Source: a virus. Taken from it: a DNA stretch of 29,139 bases. A program made the position numbers and the translations under genes. Of this stretch, positions 19,621-28,700 are shown piece by piece. The notes under the pieces were generated by a model. The model had not been told where the DNA came from, did not search any database, and was given only the letters and a program-made list of their open reading frames with translations. The stretch lies in IMG/VR virus record IMGVR_UViG_3300029309_000240, positions 1 to 29,139 of that record; one strand, given 5' to 3'. How positions within the stretch are numbered: position 1 is the first letter of the stretch; the number at the start of each line of letters is the position of its first letter.

Positions 19621-19815
19621 ATGAGTATAGAAACAGTAAAACTTGTTAATAAAAAAGGCGAAGTAATTGAAAGATACAAACACGATTATGAAAACAATGT
19701 TGAAAGATTCAATATGCGTGGGTGGTCTTTACAAACTGCAAAAAAAGTAAGTGAGCCTGTAAAAGTTGACAAAGTTATAAAAAAAGTTGCTAAGAAAAAA
19801 AAATCTAAAAAATAA
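19621..19815 (+). CDS. 64-residue Lys-tailed protein, unknown function
   Basis: This small protein has a short folded start (VKLVNKKGEVIERYKHDYENN) and RGWSLQTAKK. It then has a Lys-rich end with VIKKVAKKKKSKK. It lies directly after the capsid terminator hairpin and overlaps the connector gene by one base (TAATG). Position suggests a head or head-tail accessory protein, but no family is recognised. It has the same basic style as the micro-genes near 5714 and 16195. Confidence 0.5.
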   Translation: MSIETVKLVNKKGEVIERYKHDYENNVERFNMRGWSLQTAKKVSEPVKVDKVIKKVAKKKKSKK

Positions 19816-20291
19816 TGGCAACATCAGAGTTTAGTGTAGCTGCAAGTGATTTGCAGAAAATACAACCAGACATTTTAGGGTTTGGTATAACTGATTTTGA
19901 TAATCAATTACAGTTAGCAGAAAACGATGTTCTTCGTAGAGTTCGTGAGGAATGGTGGGAACGATATAGACATCAAGTAAGATACAAAGATATTACAAAG
20001 GTTACTACTGTAGAAATGACAAACAGTAAACTTACCAATTCACAATGGACACAATCAGTTGTGTATTTAGCATTATGGAAATACATTTATCCTCAATTAA
20101 CTAAATGGCGAGACCCAGATACAGGAGAGGGTAAAGATACTTTTCAAGTTCAAATAGATTTTTATAGAGATAGATATGAAGAAGAATTCCAAGCAGTTTT
20201 GAGGGACGGTGTTGAATATGACGAAGATGGAGGTGGAACTGTATCCGATAGTGAGAAGGAACCTTTACATATGCTTAGACTTGTTAGATAG
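19815..20291 (+). CDS. Head-tail connector (adaptor) protein
   Basis: This 158-residue, mostly helical protein is rich in Trp and Tyr (EEWWERYRHQVRY, YLALWKYIYPQLTKWRDP). Phage adaptors that dock on the portal usually have this size, helical content and position, directly after the capsid gene and before the stopper and tail-terminator genes. The C-terminus is acidic and Gly-rich. The call is mainly by gene order; I do not recognise a precise family. The next gene starts with GTG in overlap with its stop. Confidence 0.6.
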   Translation: MATSEFSVAASDLQKIQPDILGFGITDFDNQLQLAENDVLRRVREEWWERYRHQVRYKDITKVTTVEMTNSKLTNSQWTQSVVYLALWKYIYPQLTKWRDPDTGEGKDTFQVQIDFYRDRYEEEFQAVLRDGVEYDEDGGGTVSDSEKEPLHMLRLVR

Positions 20292-20761
20292 TGGTCGCAG
20301 AAATCAAAATTGATGTCAATACAATAGAGGTTAAAAAACTTCTAAAAAAAATTTCTAGAAAACAATCAATAGCAATACAAAGATCACTAAACAGAGTTTC
20401 TAATATGGCTATTCAAATGATCACTAAAAGAACACAAAAAGGTAAATTACCAGACGGTGGTCGCATGATTCCATATGCAAAAAAAACAAAAGAAGATAGA
20501 GAAAACAGAGGTCGTCAAACAGGATTTGTAGATTTAACAGATACAGGTAAGATGTTCCGAAGTTTAGATTTTAGAAAAAGAGGTTTTAAAAATACTTTAT
20601 TATTTACTAATAACGAAAGAGCAAAGATTGCAGCTAGACATGATTTTTTCGGAGTAGGTAAAAAGAAAGTGAAAAGACCATTTTTTAGTATAGGAAGAAC
20701 TGAAGAACCAAAGATAGTAAATGAATTTAGTAAATTTTATTTTAAACAATTAGGATTATGA
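20291..20761 (+). CDS. Virion morphogenesis (Mu gpG-like) neck protein
   Basis: The start is GTG at 20291, overlapping the previous TAG. The product has 156 residues, is basic, and shows the pattern of the phage virion morphogenesis family (PF05069, Mu gpG): a helical N-terminus with repeated Arg/Lys, PYAKKTKEDRENRGRQTG, VDLTDTGKMFRSLDF, an IAARHDFFG strand, and RPFFSIG near the end. These proteins join head and tail or plug the connector. The order of adaptor, this gene, then tail terminator supports the role. The four-base overlap (ATGA) with the next gene suggests coupled translation. Confidence 0.7.
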   Translation: MVAEIKIDVNTIEVKKLLKKISRKQSIAIQRSLNRVSNMAIQMITKRTQKGKLPDGGRMIPYAKKTKEDRENRGRQTGFVDLTDTGKMFRSLDFRKRGFKNTLLFTNNERAKIAARHDFFGVGKKKVKRPFFSIGRTEEPKIVNEFSKFYFKQLGL

Positions 20762-21201
20762 GCAAAAGAGAAAATATAGCAAACGATATAATTACAAAAC
20801 TAGATGCAGTAACTAGTCCTATTGAGTTTAAGAAAATCACAAGGGAACCATTTGAAGTTGAAGAATTAAGCGATGCACAATTCCCTGCATTATTTGTTCA
20901 AACAGGCGACGAATCACGAGAAGCTTCTAGTATAGGCGATACAGGCTCAGGTTCTTATAGAGGAACAATAGACTTCTTAGTAGTTGCATTTGGTAAAGGA
21001 ACAGATTCAAATATTGATACTGTTAGAAACCAAATAATTGAAGTAGTTGAAGAAACGCTTGATTCTGATATAACTAGAAATGGAAATGCATTGGATACAC
21101 AAATTATTGAAGCATCGTCAGACGAAGGTACTATCTATCCTTATGGTGGAGTTCGTATAACAGTTCGTGTGATGTATGAATTTACAAGGGGGACTGCATA
21201 A
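20758..21201 (+). CDS. Tail terminator protein
   Basis: The protein has 147 residues with the layout of a tail terminator (lambda gpU-like): an N-terminal helix ANDIITKLDAV, a beta-hairpin region, FPALFVQTGDE, then TIDFLVVAFGKG, a helix IDTVRNQIIEVVEETL and a final strand GGVRITVRVMYEF. These rings close the tail tube and join it to the head. The placement just before the tail tube gene is the usual one. No unique catalytic motif exists for this family, so the call rests on fold pattern and order. Confidence 0.7.
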   Translation: MSKRENIANDIITKLDAVTSPIEFKKITREPFEVEELSDAQFPALFVQTGDESREASSIGDTGSGSYRGTIDFLVVAFGKGTDSNIDTVRNQIIEVVEETLDSDITRNGNALDTQIIEASSDEGTIYPYGGVRITVRVMYEFTRGTA

Positions 21202-21371
21202 TGGCTAAAGATGTAAACATGAAAAAAGGAAATAGTACGATTACTATTTCACAAGATTTTGTAGAACATTATACAAAGATCGGTTATGAAGTTATTGAAA
21301 AAAATAAAAAAATTTCAGTTGCAAAAGAGACTGAGAAGATTATAAAAGATTTAAAGAAAACAAAGGAGTAA
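21201..21371 (+). CDS. 56-residue hypothetical protein in the tail operon
   Basis: The ATG at 21201 overlaps the previous stop (TAATG), and the frame runs 56 residues to 21371, four bases before the tail tube ATG. The GGAG of its last codons is the ribosome site of the tail tube gene. The product is charged with a TISQDFVEHYTKIGYEVIEK middle and a Lys-rich end. The regular coupling suggests it is translated; a small tail factor is possible. Confidence 0.5.
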   Translation: MAKDVNMKKGNSTITISQDFVEHYTKIGYEVIEKNKKISVAKETEKIIKDLKKTKE

Positions 21372-21375
21372 ATAA

Positions 21376-21762
21376 ATGGCAACACATCACGGAAAAGAAG
21401 GAGTTGTTCATGTAGGCGGAACTAATATCGGTAACGCAACAGGATTTACTGTTGATACTACTCACGATATTGTTGAAGACACTGCACTAGGTAGCTCAAT
21501 GAAATCATATTTAGTTGGAAGAGGAACATTCACTGCAACTATAGATATGAATTTTGATGAAACTGATTCTGGTCAGACAGCTTTAACTCAAGGTTCAAGT
21601 CTAAGTTTTGAATTTATGCCAGAGGGTGCAGATTCAGGCGATAGAAAATTTTCTGGAACAGGAATCGTTACAGGAATGTCTGTCGGAGTAACTTTAGATG
21701 GAGTAACTACAAGAACTGTATCACTTCAAGGAACTGGTGGTCTTACTATCGGAACTGTATAA
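21376..21762 (+). CDS. Major tail tube protein
   Basis: The 128-residue protein is almost entirely beta-prone and rich in Gly, Thr and Ser, with segments VVHVGGTNIGNATGFTVDTTH, YLVGRGTFTATIDMNF and SGTGIVTGMSVGVTLDG. This matches small tail tube subunits that pile into the hollow tube of siphoviruses. A strong AAAGGAG site precedes the ATG. The frameshifted chaperone pair and the tape measure follow, the textbook order. Confidence 0.85.
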   Translation: MATHHGKEGVVHVGGTNIGNATGFTVDTTHDIVEDTALGSSMKSYLVGRGTFTATIDMNFDETDSGQTALTQGSSLSFEFMPEGADSGDRKFSGTGIVTGMSVGVTLDGVTTRTVSLQGTGGLTIGTV

Positions 21763-21768
21763 TAGTTT

Positions 21769-22110
21769 ATGGCTGATAAAGTAGATTTTTTTGAAGGTGT
21801 AAAATCACATTTTGAAGAAATAGAAATTAAAGTTATAGAAGTTCCAGAGTGGGGATTAGTAGGCGAAAAAGCCATTCATGCTAAACCTTTTAATATGCTT
21901 GAGAAATCAAAACTATTTAAAGGTGCAAATGACGGCGATCTAAATATATTGATTGATGTCATAATTGAAAAAGCATTAACGAAAGAAGGCGATAAGATGT
22001 TTAATGCTACTCATGTTTTATCTTTTAAGACAAAAGCAGACACAGATGTTATCGCCAGAGTTTCAAATGCTATACTTGGTGCTGATTACCAAGACATTAA
22101 AAAAAACTAA
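21769..22110 (+). CDS. Tail assembly chaperone, short form (lambda G-like)
   Basis: The unshifted product has 113 residues: an acidic-basic N-terminal part (FEEIEIKVIEVPEWG), a beta region AIHAKPFNMLEKSK and a helical end VIARVSNAILGADYQD. It ends Lys-Lys-Asn at a TAA stop. This is the typical size and position of the G protein that coats the tape measure while the tail tube forms. The frame ends exactly at a slippery site, so the longer fusion is also made. Confidence 0.8.
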   Translation: MADKVDFFEGVKSHFEEIEIKVIEVPEWGLVGEKAIHAKPFNMLEKSKLFKGANDGDLNILIDVIIEKALTKEGDKMFNATHVLSFKTKADTDVIARVSNAILGADYQDIKKN

Positions 22111-22274
22111 AAAATCCAGAAGTTCATAATGTTTTAGCTCTCGGAGAGAGATTGCATAAAACTATTCCAGAAATATTGCAAATGAGTGTATTTGAGTTTA
22201 ATATGTGGCTAGCATATTTTGAAGAGCAAAGAGAAGAAATGGAAAAAGAAAACAAAAAACTTAATCGTATCTAA
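21769..22274 (+). CDS. Tail assembly chaperone fusion made by -1 frameshift (lambda GT-like)
   Basis: The 0 frame reads AAA AAA AAC TAA at 22099-22110. A one-base slip back at 22101-22107 (A AAA AAC) moves reading into an open frame from CTA at 22107 to the TAA at 22272-22274, adding 55 residues after Asn 113 (about 168 in total). The extension has the look of a real domain: KNPEVHNVLALGERLH, PEILQMSVFEFNMWLAYFEEQ, then a Lys/Glu-rich helix. It has no start of its own with a ribosome site. Siphovirus tails need both forms in a fixed ratio. Confidence 0.9.
22101..22107 (+). other. Slippery heptamer A AAA AAC for programmed -1 frameshift
   Basis: The heptamer X XXY YYZ form is met exactly in the 0 frame, and the 0-frame stop follows at once (22108-22110). 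A downstream stimulatory hairpin is not obvious by eye. The frame entered codes a conserved-looking extension. Confidence 0.9.
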
Positions 22275-22276
22275 CT

Positions 22277-24187
22277 ATGGCAACTAAAAAAGTAAATATT
22301 GATATTATCGCTAGAGATAAATCAAAACAAGCTCTTAAAGGCGTTCAAGGAAATTTAAATAAAGTAAAAAGTTCTGCAGGAAAATTAAAAGCTGCTCTTG
22401 CTGCAATCGGTGGTGCATTAGTTGTTCGTGAAGTATTAAGAGTAACAGCAGAGTTTGAAGATTTAAGAGACTCATTAAAATCAGTAACAGGCTCAGCAGA
22501 AGCAGGCAAACAAGCATTTGATTTTATTTCTGATTTTGCTACTAGAACTCAATTTAGTGTTCAAGATTTATCAAGATCATTTATTACATTAAAAGCTAGT
22601 GGTATAGAACCAACAGAAAAACTTTTAAGAGTCTTTACAGATACAGCCGCAGTCACGACAGATCAATTAGGAGTACTCGAAGCTATGACTAGAGTATTTT
22701 CTAGAGGTGTGCAAGGTGGTTTAGGTTTAGAAGAACTCAATCAAATAGCTGATCGTGGTATTCCTGTTTTTAGAATACTAGAAGAACAATTAGGGATAAC
22801 AAGATTAGAAATATCAAAGTTCGGACAAACGACAGAGGGCGCGGCCAAAATTTTAAAAGCGTTAGAAAAAGGATTAGGCGAAACATTTGCTGGTGCTACG
22901 GAAGAAAAATTAGATAACTTATCGGTATCATTCTCAAACTTTGGTATAGCATTAGATAATTTAAAAGATGCTTTCGGACAAGAAGTATCACCAGAAGTTA
23001 CTAGATTTACAAATAATCTTGCCGCCACAACATCATTTATAGAACCAGTAATAGCATTACTTGGAAAATTAACATCTTTTTTATTGTCAGGAGTGAATTT
23101 TGCATTTGAAGTAGTTGGTAAATCAGTTGCATTCGTAGTGAAGAAATTTTCAGACTTTTTAAGATTCTTAGGAGTCATTGATGCAGAAACAAAAAAGAAT
23201 ATTGAAGCTATTGATAATATGTCAGATTCAATGAACAATTTAGGAAAAGAGACTGAAAAAGTAATTGAAATTGCTGATCAACCTATTTTTGATTTAACTA
23301 AACAAATGCAAGATTCCGTTAAAGCAAACAAAAAAATGATCGAAGATATTAAAAAAAGACAAAAAACAGAATTAGAACTCATTCAAGATAGAATGGATAA
23401 AGAATTGAAAATGGTTGAAGATCAAAAACATTTATTAGAAACTTTAGCTCATGATCGAATTTTAGCTGGATCAGATGCTGATATGGAAAAAAGAATGTTA
23501 GAAAAACATTTAAAAGAATTAAACAAATTGGAACATAAAATTAAATTAGAAGGCATAAATGAAAGATTAGAATTGCTAAAACAAGCTGCAGATGAAGAAG
23601 CAAAAATTAGAGAAGATAGATTAAATAAAAATATTCAAGCGATTAAAGATAGAAATTTTAATATGTTTGAACTCGATAAATTAAGCAATAAAGAAAGAAT
23701 TGATTTAATGAAAGCTAGTGGTCGTGAACTTTTAGGCGAATTAGCAAAAACAAATAAAACTGCATTTCAAATTAATAAAGCATTAGCGATAGCAGATGCG
23801 GCAGTCAATACTGCAAGAGGAGTTACACGAGCTTTAGCTATGGGGCCTTTTGGAATTCCAATAGCTGGTTTAATAGCTGGTCTTGGTGCAGTTCAGATTG
23901 CAACAATTGCAAGTCAAAAATATCAAGGTCGTAGGCTTGGTGGTCGTATGAATAAAGGACAGCCATTTTTAGTAGGAGAAGCAGGACCTGAATTGATAGT
24001 GCCAGATTCACCTTCAAATGTAGTTCCTAATCATCAACTTACAGGTAGTCAGCCAGTTACTGTGAATTTTAATATTAGTACTGTTGATGCTAGAGGATTT
24101 AATGAATTATTAGTCAATAGTAGAGGGACAATAGTTAATATGATCAATAATGCAGTAAATGAAAAAGGAAAAGTGGCGATTATATGA
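22277..24187 (+). CDS. Tape measure protein
   Basis: This is the second-longest gene, coding 636 residues. It has a Lys-rich helical start (DIIARDKSKQALKGVQGN), a domain at 60-230 typical of tape measures (SVTGSAEAGKQAFDFISDFATRTQF and NQIADRGIPVFRILEEQLG), membrane-like stretches near 255-290, a long charged coiled coil (about 320-460) and a C-terminal hydrophobic part (IADAAVNTARGVTRALAMGP). It ends with a GGRMNKGQPFLVGEAGPELIVP-type segment. The length of tape measures sets tail length. At about 0.15 nm per residue a tail near 95 nm would be expected, which is inference. It follows the chaperone pair and overlaps the next gene as ATGA. Confidence 0.9.
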   Translation: MATKKVNIDIIARDKSKQALKGVQGNLNKVKSSAGKLKAALAAIGGALVVREVLRVTAEFEDLRDSLKSVTGSAEAGKQAFDFISDFATRTQFSVQDLSRSFITLKASGIEPTEKLLRVFTDTAAVTTDQLGVLEAMTRVFSRGVQGGLGLEELNQIADRGIPVFRILEEQLGITRLEISKFGQTTEGAAKILKALEKGLGETFAGATEEKLDNLSVSFSNFGIALDNLKDAFGQEVSPEVTRFTNNLAATTSFIEPVIALLGKLTSFLLSGVNFAFEVVGKSVAFVVKKFSDFLRFLGVIDAETKKNIEAIDNMSDSMNNLGKETEKVIEIADQPIFDLTKQMQDSVKANKKMIEDIKKRQKTELELIQDRMDKELKMVEDQKHLLETLAHDRILAGSDADMEKRMLEKHLKELNKLEHKIKLEGINERLELLKQAADEEAKIREDRLNKNIQAIKDRNFNMFELDKLSNKERIDLMKASGRELLGELAKTNKTAFQINKALAIADAAVNTARGVTRALAMGPFGIPIAGLIAGLGAVQIATIASQKYQGRRLGGRMNKGQPFLVGEAGPELIVPDSPSNVVPNHQLTGSQPVTVNFNISTVDARGFNELLVNSRGTIVNMINNAVNEKGKVAII

Positions 24188-24792
24188 GTGGTGCATTACC
24201 CAATACAGACTTTCGTGCAGTAAATTTTAGAAGTAATCAAAAAACTTTATTTTCAGAAACAGATAGTGGCAAAACATTTAGACGACAAGTACAAGGTCAA
24301 AGATTTAGTTTTACAGTTTCATATCCTCCTATGAAAAGAACAGAGTTTGCTCCGATCATGGCTTTTATTATGAAGCAAAGGGCAAGAAAAGAAAATTTCA
24401 CCATAACCTTGCCAAGTTATTTTAATGCACTTGGTAGTGAAACAGGGACATTGTTAGTGAATGGAGCTCACTCTGTTGCAGATACAACAATCGCAATAGA
24501 CGGATTTGCCAGCGATGGTTCTGGAAGATTAAAAGCAGGCGATCTTATTAAATTTGCACATGATAAAGTTTATATGATTATTGACGATGTTACTTCATCA
24601 AGTAATGCTGCAACAGTCACGATTGAACCACCACTAAGAACTGCATTAACTAATAATAGTTCTGTTGCTTATGATTCAATACAATTTACAGTACATCTAG
24701 CGAGTGATGTTCAAGAATTTAGAACTAATCAAAATGATAACGACGGTAATCTTTTGTTTACATATGAGTTTGATGTTATTGAAAGTTTATAA
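24184..24792 (+). CDS. Distal tail protein-like minor tail protein
   Basis: The 202-residue protein is beta-rich. The start (NFRSNQKTLFSETDSGKTFRRQVQGQRFSFTVSYPPM) and the end (FTYEFDVIES) bracket an inserted small domain (about 90-150, GAHSVADTTIAIDGF, AGDLIKFAHDKVYMI). This is a common design of distal tail or tail-completion proteins in marine siphoviruses, placed straight after the tape measure. It would form the ring at the tail end to which the hub and fibres attach. The start overlaps the tape measure stop and its stop overlaps the next ATG. Confidence 0.65.
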   Translation: MSGALPNTDFRAVNFRSNQKTLFSETDSGKTFRRQVQGQRFSFTVSYPPMKRTEFAPIMAFIMKQRARKENFTITLPSYFNALGSETGTLLVNGAHSVADTTIAIDGFASDGSGRLKAGDLIKFAHDKVYMIIDDVTSSSNAATVTIEPPLRTALTNNSSVAYDSIQFTVHLASDVQEFRTNQNDNDGNLLFTYEFDVIESL

Positions 24793-25358
24793 TGGCAAGA
24801 GGATTATCAAGTTCCGTAAAAACAGAATTAGCGACAGGCTCGATTGACCCTGTATTATTAATTGAAATAGGATTTAGTACTCCGATATATTTAACTAATG
24901 CAAGTTTTGATATAACTTCAAATATATCTGGCACATCAAGAACTTATCTATCTAATGGTCACTTAAGAAGTATTACAGGAGTTAATGAAACAAACAGACC
25001 TACAAAAAATACTTTATCAATTAGTCTATCTGGGGTTGATCAAACTTATATATCAGTTGCTCTGAATGAAAATATTATCAATGATGATGTTTTTGTTTAT
25101 AGAGGATTTTTAGATTCTAGTAATGCTCTTATATCAGACCCTTTTTTATTATTTTATGGAACAATAGATGAATATAAAATTAGTGACAATACTACTACTG
25201 CTAATTTAATTATTAGTGTAACTTCACATTGGGGTAACTTTAGTAAAACATCTGGTCGTACTACAACGGATAATTCACAACAAAGATTTTTTAGTTCTGA
25301 TAAAGGCATGGAGTTTGCAGCTTTAACTGTTCGTGATATAAAATGGGGAAGAGTTTGA
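24792..25358 (+). CDS. Minor tail / tail-hub protein
   Basis: This protein of 188 residues is all beta in appearance: LLIEIGFSTPIYLTNASFDI, TLSISLSGVDQTYISVALN, DDVFVYRGFLD, and an ending DKGMEFAALTVRDIKWGR. Together with its position between distal tail protein and tail tip gene it fits the hub-associated minor tail protein (comparable to lambda gpL or DUF2163-type proteins). The C-terminus lacks the Cys cluster of gpL. The call is by order and fold pattern. Confidence 0.6.
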   Translation: MARGLSSSVKTELATGSIDPVLLIEIGFSTPIYLTNASFDITSNISGTSRTYLSNGHLRSITGVNETNRPTKNTLSISLSGVDQTYISVALNENIINDDVFVYRGFLDSSNALISDPFLLFYGTIDEYKISDNTTTANLIISVTSHWGNFSKTSGRTTTDNSQQRFFSSDKGMEFAALTVRDIKWGRV

Positions 25359-25798
25359 GTAGTTTAAACTTTTATCAAGGAGAAAAAAAAGATGTTACAG
25401 ATTTATATAATTTATTGGTTGATTATAAGGAAACAGATTTAGCAGATTGTGATTTTCCAAAAATAGATACACAAAAATTATTACACTTTATCAATACACT
25501 TTTACAAAAAGGAAAAGTTATTTGTATTAAAAATTTAGACAATGACGAACTTATAGGAACTTGCATGTATAATAAATCTGAATATTGGTTTAGTAAAACA
25601 GAAGCTATTATTATACAAATGATATATATTAAAAAAGAATTTAGAAATTTCAGTCTTACGAAAAAAATTATTGATACTGTAAAAAATGAAACAAACGATA
25701 TGCATATTCTTTTATCAATAACATCTGGTCTAGGTATTGACCCTGTATTCTACAAATTAGGTTTTGAAAATATGGGTTCTAATTGGAGGTTATTATAA
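25343..25798 (+). CDS. GNAT-type N-acetyltransferase-like protein inside the tail operon
   Basis: The 151-residue protein looks like a GNAT fold: an N-terminal helix pair (VTDLYNLLVDYKETDL), strands KVICIKNLDN and LIGTCMYN, an IIQMIYIKKEFRNFSLTKKIIDTVK segment where the acetyl-CoA loop would be (R/K-x-x-x-x-x motif altered to KEFRNFSLTKK), and a final YKLGFENMGSNW strand-helix as in GNATs. ATG 25343 or TTG 25355 may be the start. In related tail operons this slot often codes a cell-wall peptidase, which is missing here. Its target is unknown and it may be a virion protein. Confidence 0.6.
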   Translation: MGKSLSSLNFYQGEKKDVTDLYNLLVDYKETDLADCDFPKIDTQKLLHFINTLLQKGKVICIKNLDNDELIGTCMYNKSEYWFSKTEAIIIQMIYIKKEFRNFSLTKKIIDTVKNETNDMHILLSITSGLGIDPVFYKLGFENMGSNWRLL

Positions 25799-28700
25799 AT
25801 GGGCGGTTGGAATCCTTTTGAAGATATAGTCGATTTTGTTACCGATATTGTTGATGTATTTGTTGATATTATTGAAGATTTCGTTGGTTGGCTTATTCCT
25901 ATGCCAGACATTCCAGATTTTGGCGATCTTCAAGCTGATCAAAATGCAAAGGGAGTTTTAGTAAATAAATTTAGTTCTAATGCTCATATACCTATTGTTT
26001 ACGGAACAAGAAAAGTTGGTGGTAATGTAGTTTTTTTAGAAACATCAGGAACTGATAATGAATTTTTATATATGGCAATCGTATTAAGTGAAGGCGAAAT
26101 AAATGATATTACTTCAATATTTATAAATGATAGTCAAGTTACTTGGTCAGGCGATATAGCTGATAATACACAAATAACAGTAGCAAGTAGTGATGCAAAT
26201 TTTTTTGATTCTACTAATTCAGAAAGTTTAATAACTTGTGAGCCACATTTCGGCACTGATAGTCAAAATGCTTCATCATTATTGAGTACATTATCATCAT
26301 GGACTTCAAATCATAGACTTAGAGGATTAGCATATTTAGCAATAAAGTTTAAATGGAATGCTGATAAGTTTGGTTCTTTGCCTACTGTCAATGCAATAGT
26401 AGAAGGAAAAAAAGTTTATAATCCTAATTTAGATTCAACTGTAACAGGAGGTAGTGGTAGTCATAGAAAAGATGATTCAACTACATGGGCTTATTCTGAT
26501 AATCCTATTTATCAATTATTAGATTATTTACGAGATACACGATTTGGAATGGGTATTCCTAATAGTTACTTTGATTCTAATTTTGCAGATTGGCAAGTAG
26601 CTGGAGATGTTTGCGATACAGATATAATTCCTTTTTCTGGTGCTAGTGCTATTGATCTAATGGATAGTCATACTGTTGTTGATACATCTAAAAAAGCTAT
26701 TGATAATGTAAAAGATTTTGTTCGTGGTTCTAGAGCTTATTTGAATTTCAGTGCAGGTAAATATAAAATCCTAGTTGAGACATCAGGTTCTGCTTCAATC
26801 ACTCTTACAGAAGATAATATTTTAAATGGCATAACAGTTTCAAGTAAAAATAAAAACTCAAGATATAACAGAGTTATAGTAAATTTTATTAATCCAGATA
26901 AAAATTTTCAATCAGATACTGCACAATTTCCGCCTGTTGATGAAACAGGATTAGCGAGTGCTGATCAACATGCTACAATGAAAACAGCAGACGGTGGTTT
27001 ATTGTTAGAAGGTAGATTTGATTTTTCTATGTTGACAAGCCCTTATCAAGCTCAAGAAATGGCAGAAATAATTCTTCGTAGATCAAGGTCAAGTTTAGAT
27101 ATATCAATCAAGGCAGATGCAACAGCTCTTGATTTATCAATAGGTGATATTGTCAATATTACTCATGCTACGCCAGGATTTTCAGCAAAAGCTTTTAGAG
27201 TTCAAGGTCTTACTTTAAATTCTGATCATACAGTAAGTTTGCAATGTTCAGAACATCAAGATTCATTCTATACTTTCGGAACTCAACAAGAAGTAGCTTC
27301 TATACCTAGTACGACTTTACCAAATCCTTTTTCTGTAAGTCCTCCTGCAAGTATTAGTCTTGATGATGAACTAATTGAATATGCAGACGGAATTGTAATA
27401 ACAAGATTATTGATAACAATAGGAGTTTCGCCAGATAGTTTTGTTGATAATTATGAAGTACAAATAAAACAAACAAAAGACCAAAATGGTGCAACTGTTA
27501 CTGATTCATTTAGAGAAATAGCAGTTGGTAAAATATTAGAATATCAACACTTAAATGTTATTGACGGAGCAGAGTATCAAGTAAGAGTTAGAGCTGTAAA
27601 TACTATTGGTAGTAAATCAACATTTATATCAACAACTAGAACTATAGTCGGAGGAGTTGAAGCTCCTAGTAATGTAGAAGATTTCGCAGTAGAAATGCAT
27701 GGACAAAATCATATGAAGCTTACATGGACGCCACCAAGTAAAAATAGTGACTTAGATATTTCTTTTTATGAGATTAGATATCAAAATGTAACAACGGGTG
27801 CAAAATGGCTTAATTCAACGAATTTAGTAAGATGTCCAAGAAGAAAATGTGATAATGCTGTTGTTCCTGCACGCACCGGATCATACTTAATTAAGGCAGT
27901 AGATAAGAACGGTAATACATCTGCTGAAGCTACAATAGTCACAACAAATATATCTGATATTCAAGCGTATACCTTAGTTAGCACATTTACTGAAACCCCA
28001 GATATATTTACAGCTGCTGATAATATGGACGCAAGTTTACCATTAGCAGTGAAAATTGATGCATCAGGCGACACAGTACTAACTCTAGATACTGTTACAA
28101 ATTTTGATGATACAGTTGGAAACTTTGATAGTCCTAGTGGTGATTTTGAATTAGGAGGAACTGATACAACATCAAATCCTAATTTTAATAATACAAATAG
28201 AGACGCAAAAGGGTTTTACAATTTTACTAACAGTTTATCGTTAGCTCAAATCTATGACGGAAATATTGAACCAACAATTACACTTGATGCAGAAAATCCA
28301 TATGATTTATTTGATAGTGGTAGAGGAGCATTATTTTTTGACTCAGCTAAGGCGCCGTTTGACGGTACTGAGCAAATACATGCTTTTCATAGAGTTCAAA
28401 TCGCAACATCAACGACAGCATTAGTAAATTGCACATCATTTGTAGATGTAACTCAATCGGCAACTTTTAAATTTAAGTTTGCAAAATTTAGATTAAAACT
28501 TACTAATGATGATGATCAAACATCAAGTAATGTAAAAACTATGACTATAAAATTAAATATGGAAGAAAGAACATTTGCACAAAATGATTTAATTACTTCA
28601 TCAGGAACAAGGACAATAACTTATACAAATCCTTTCTTTGCAGTTCCTGCGATAGGGATTGCAGCTCAAAATATGGCAACAGGAGATACATTTACAATTT

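Noticed and set aside
22741-23238. 165-codon minus-strand frame inside the tape measure gene
   Set aside because: It lies wholly in the opposite strand of a clear tape measure gene, has no ribosome site, and its product lacks family features.
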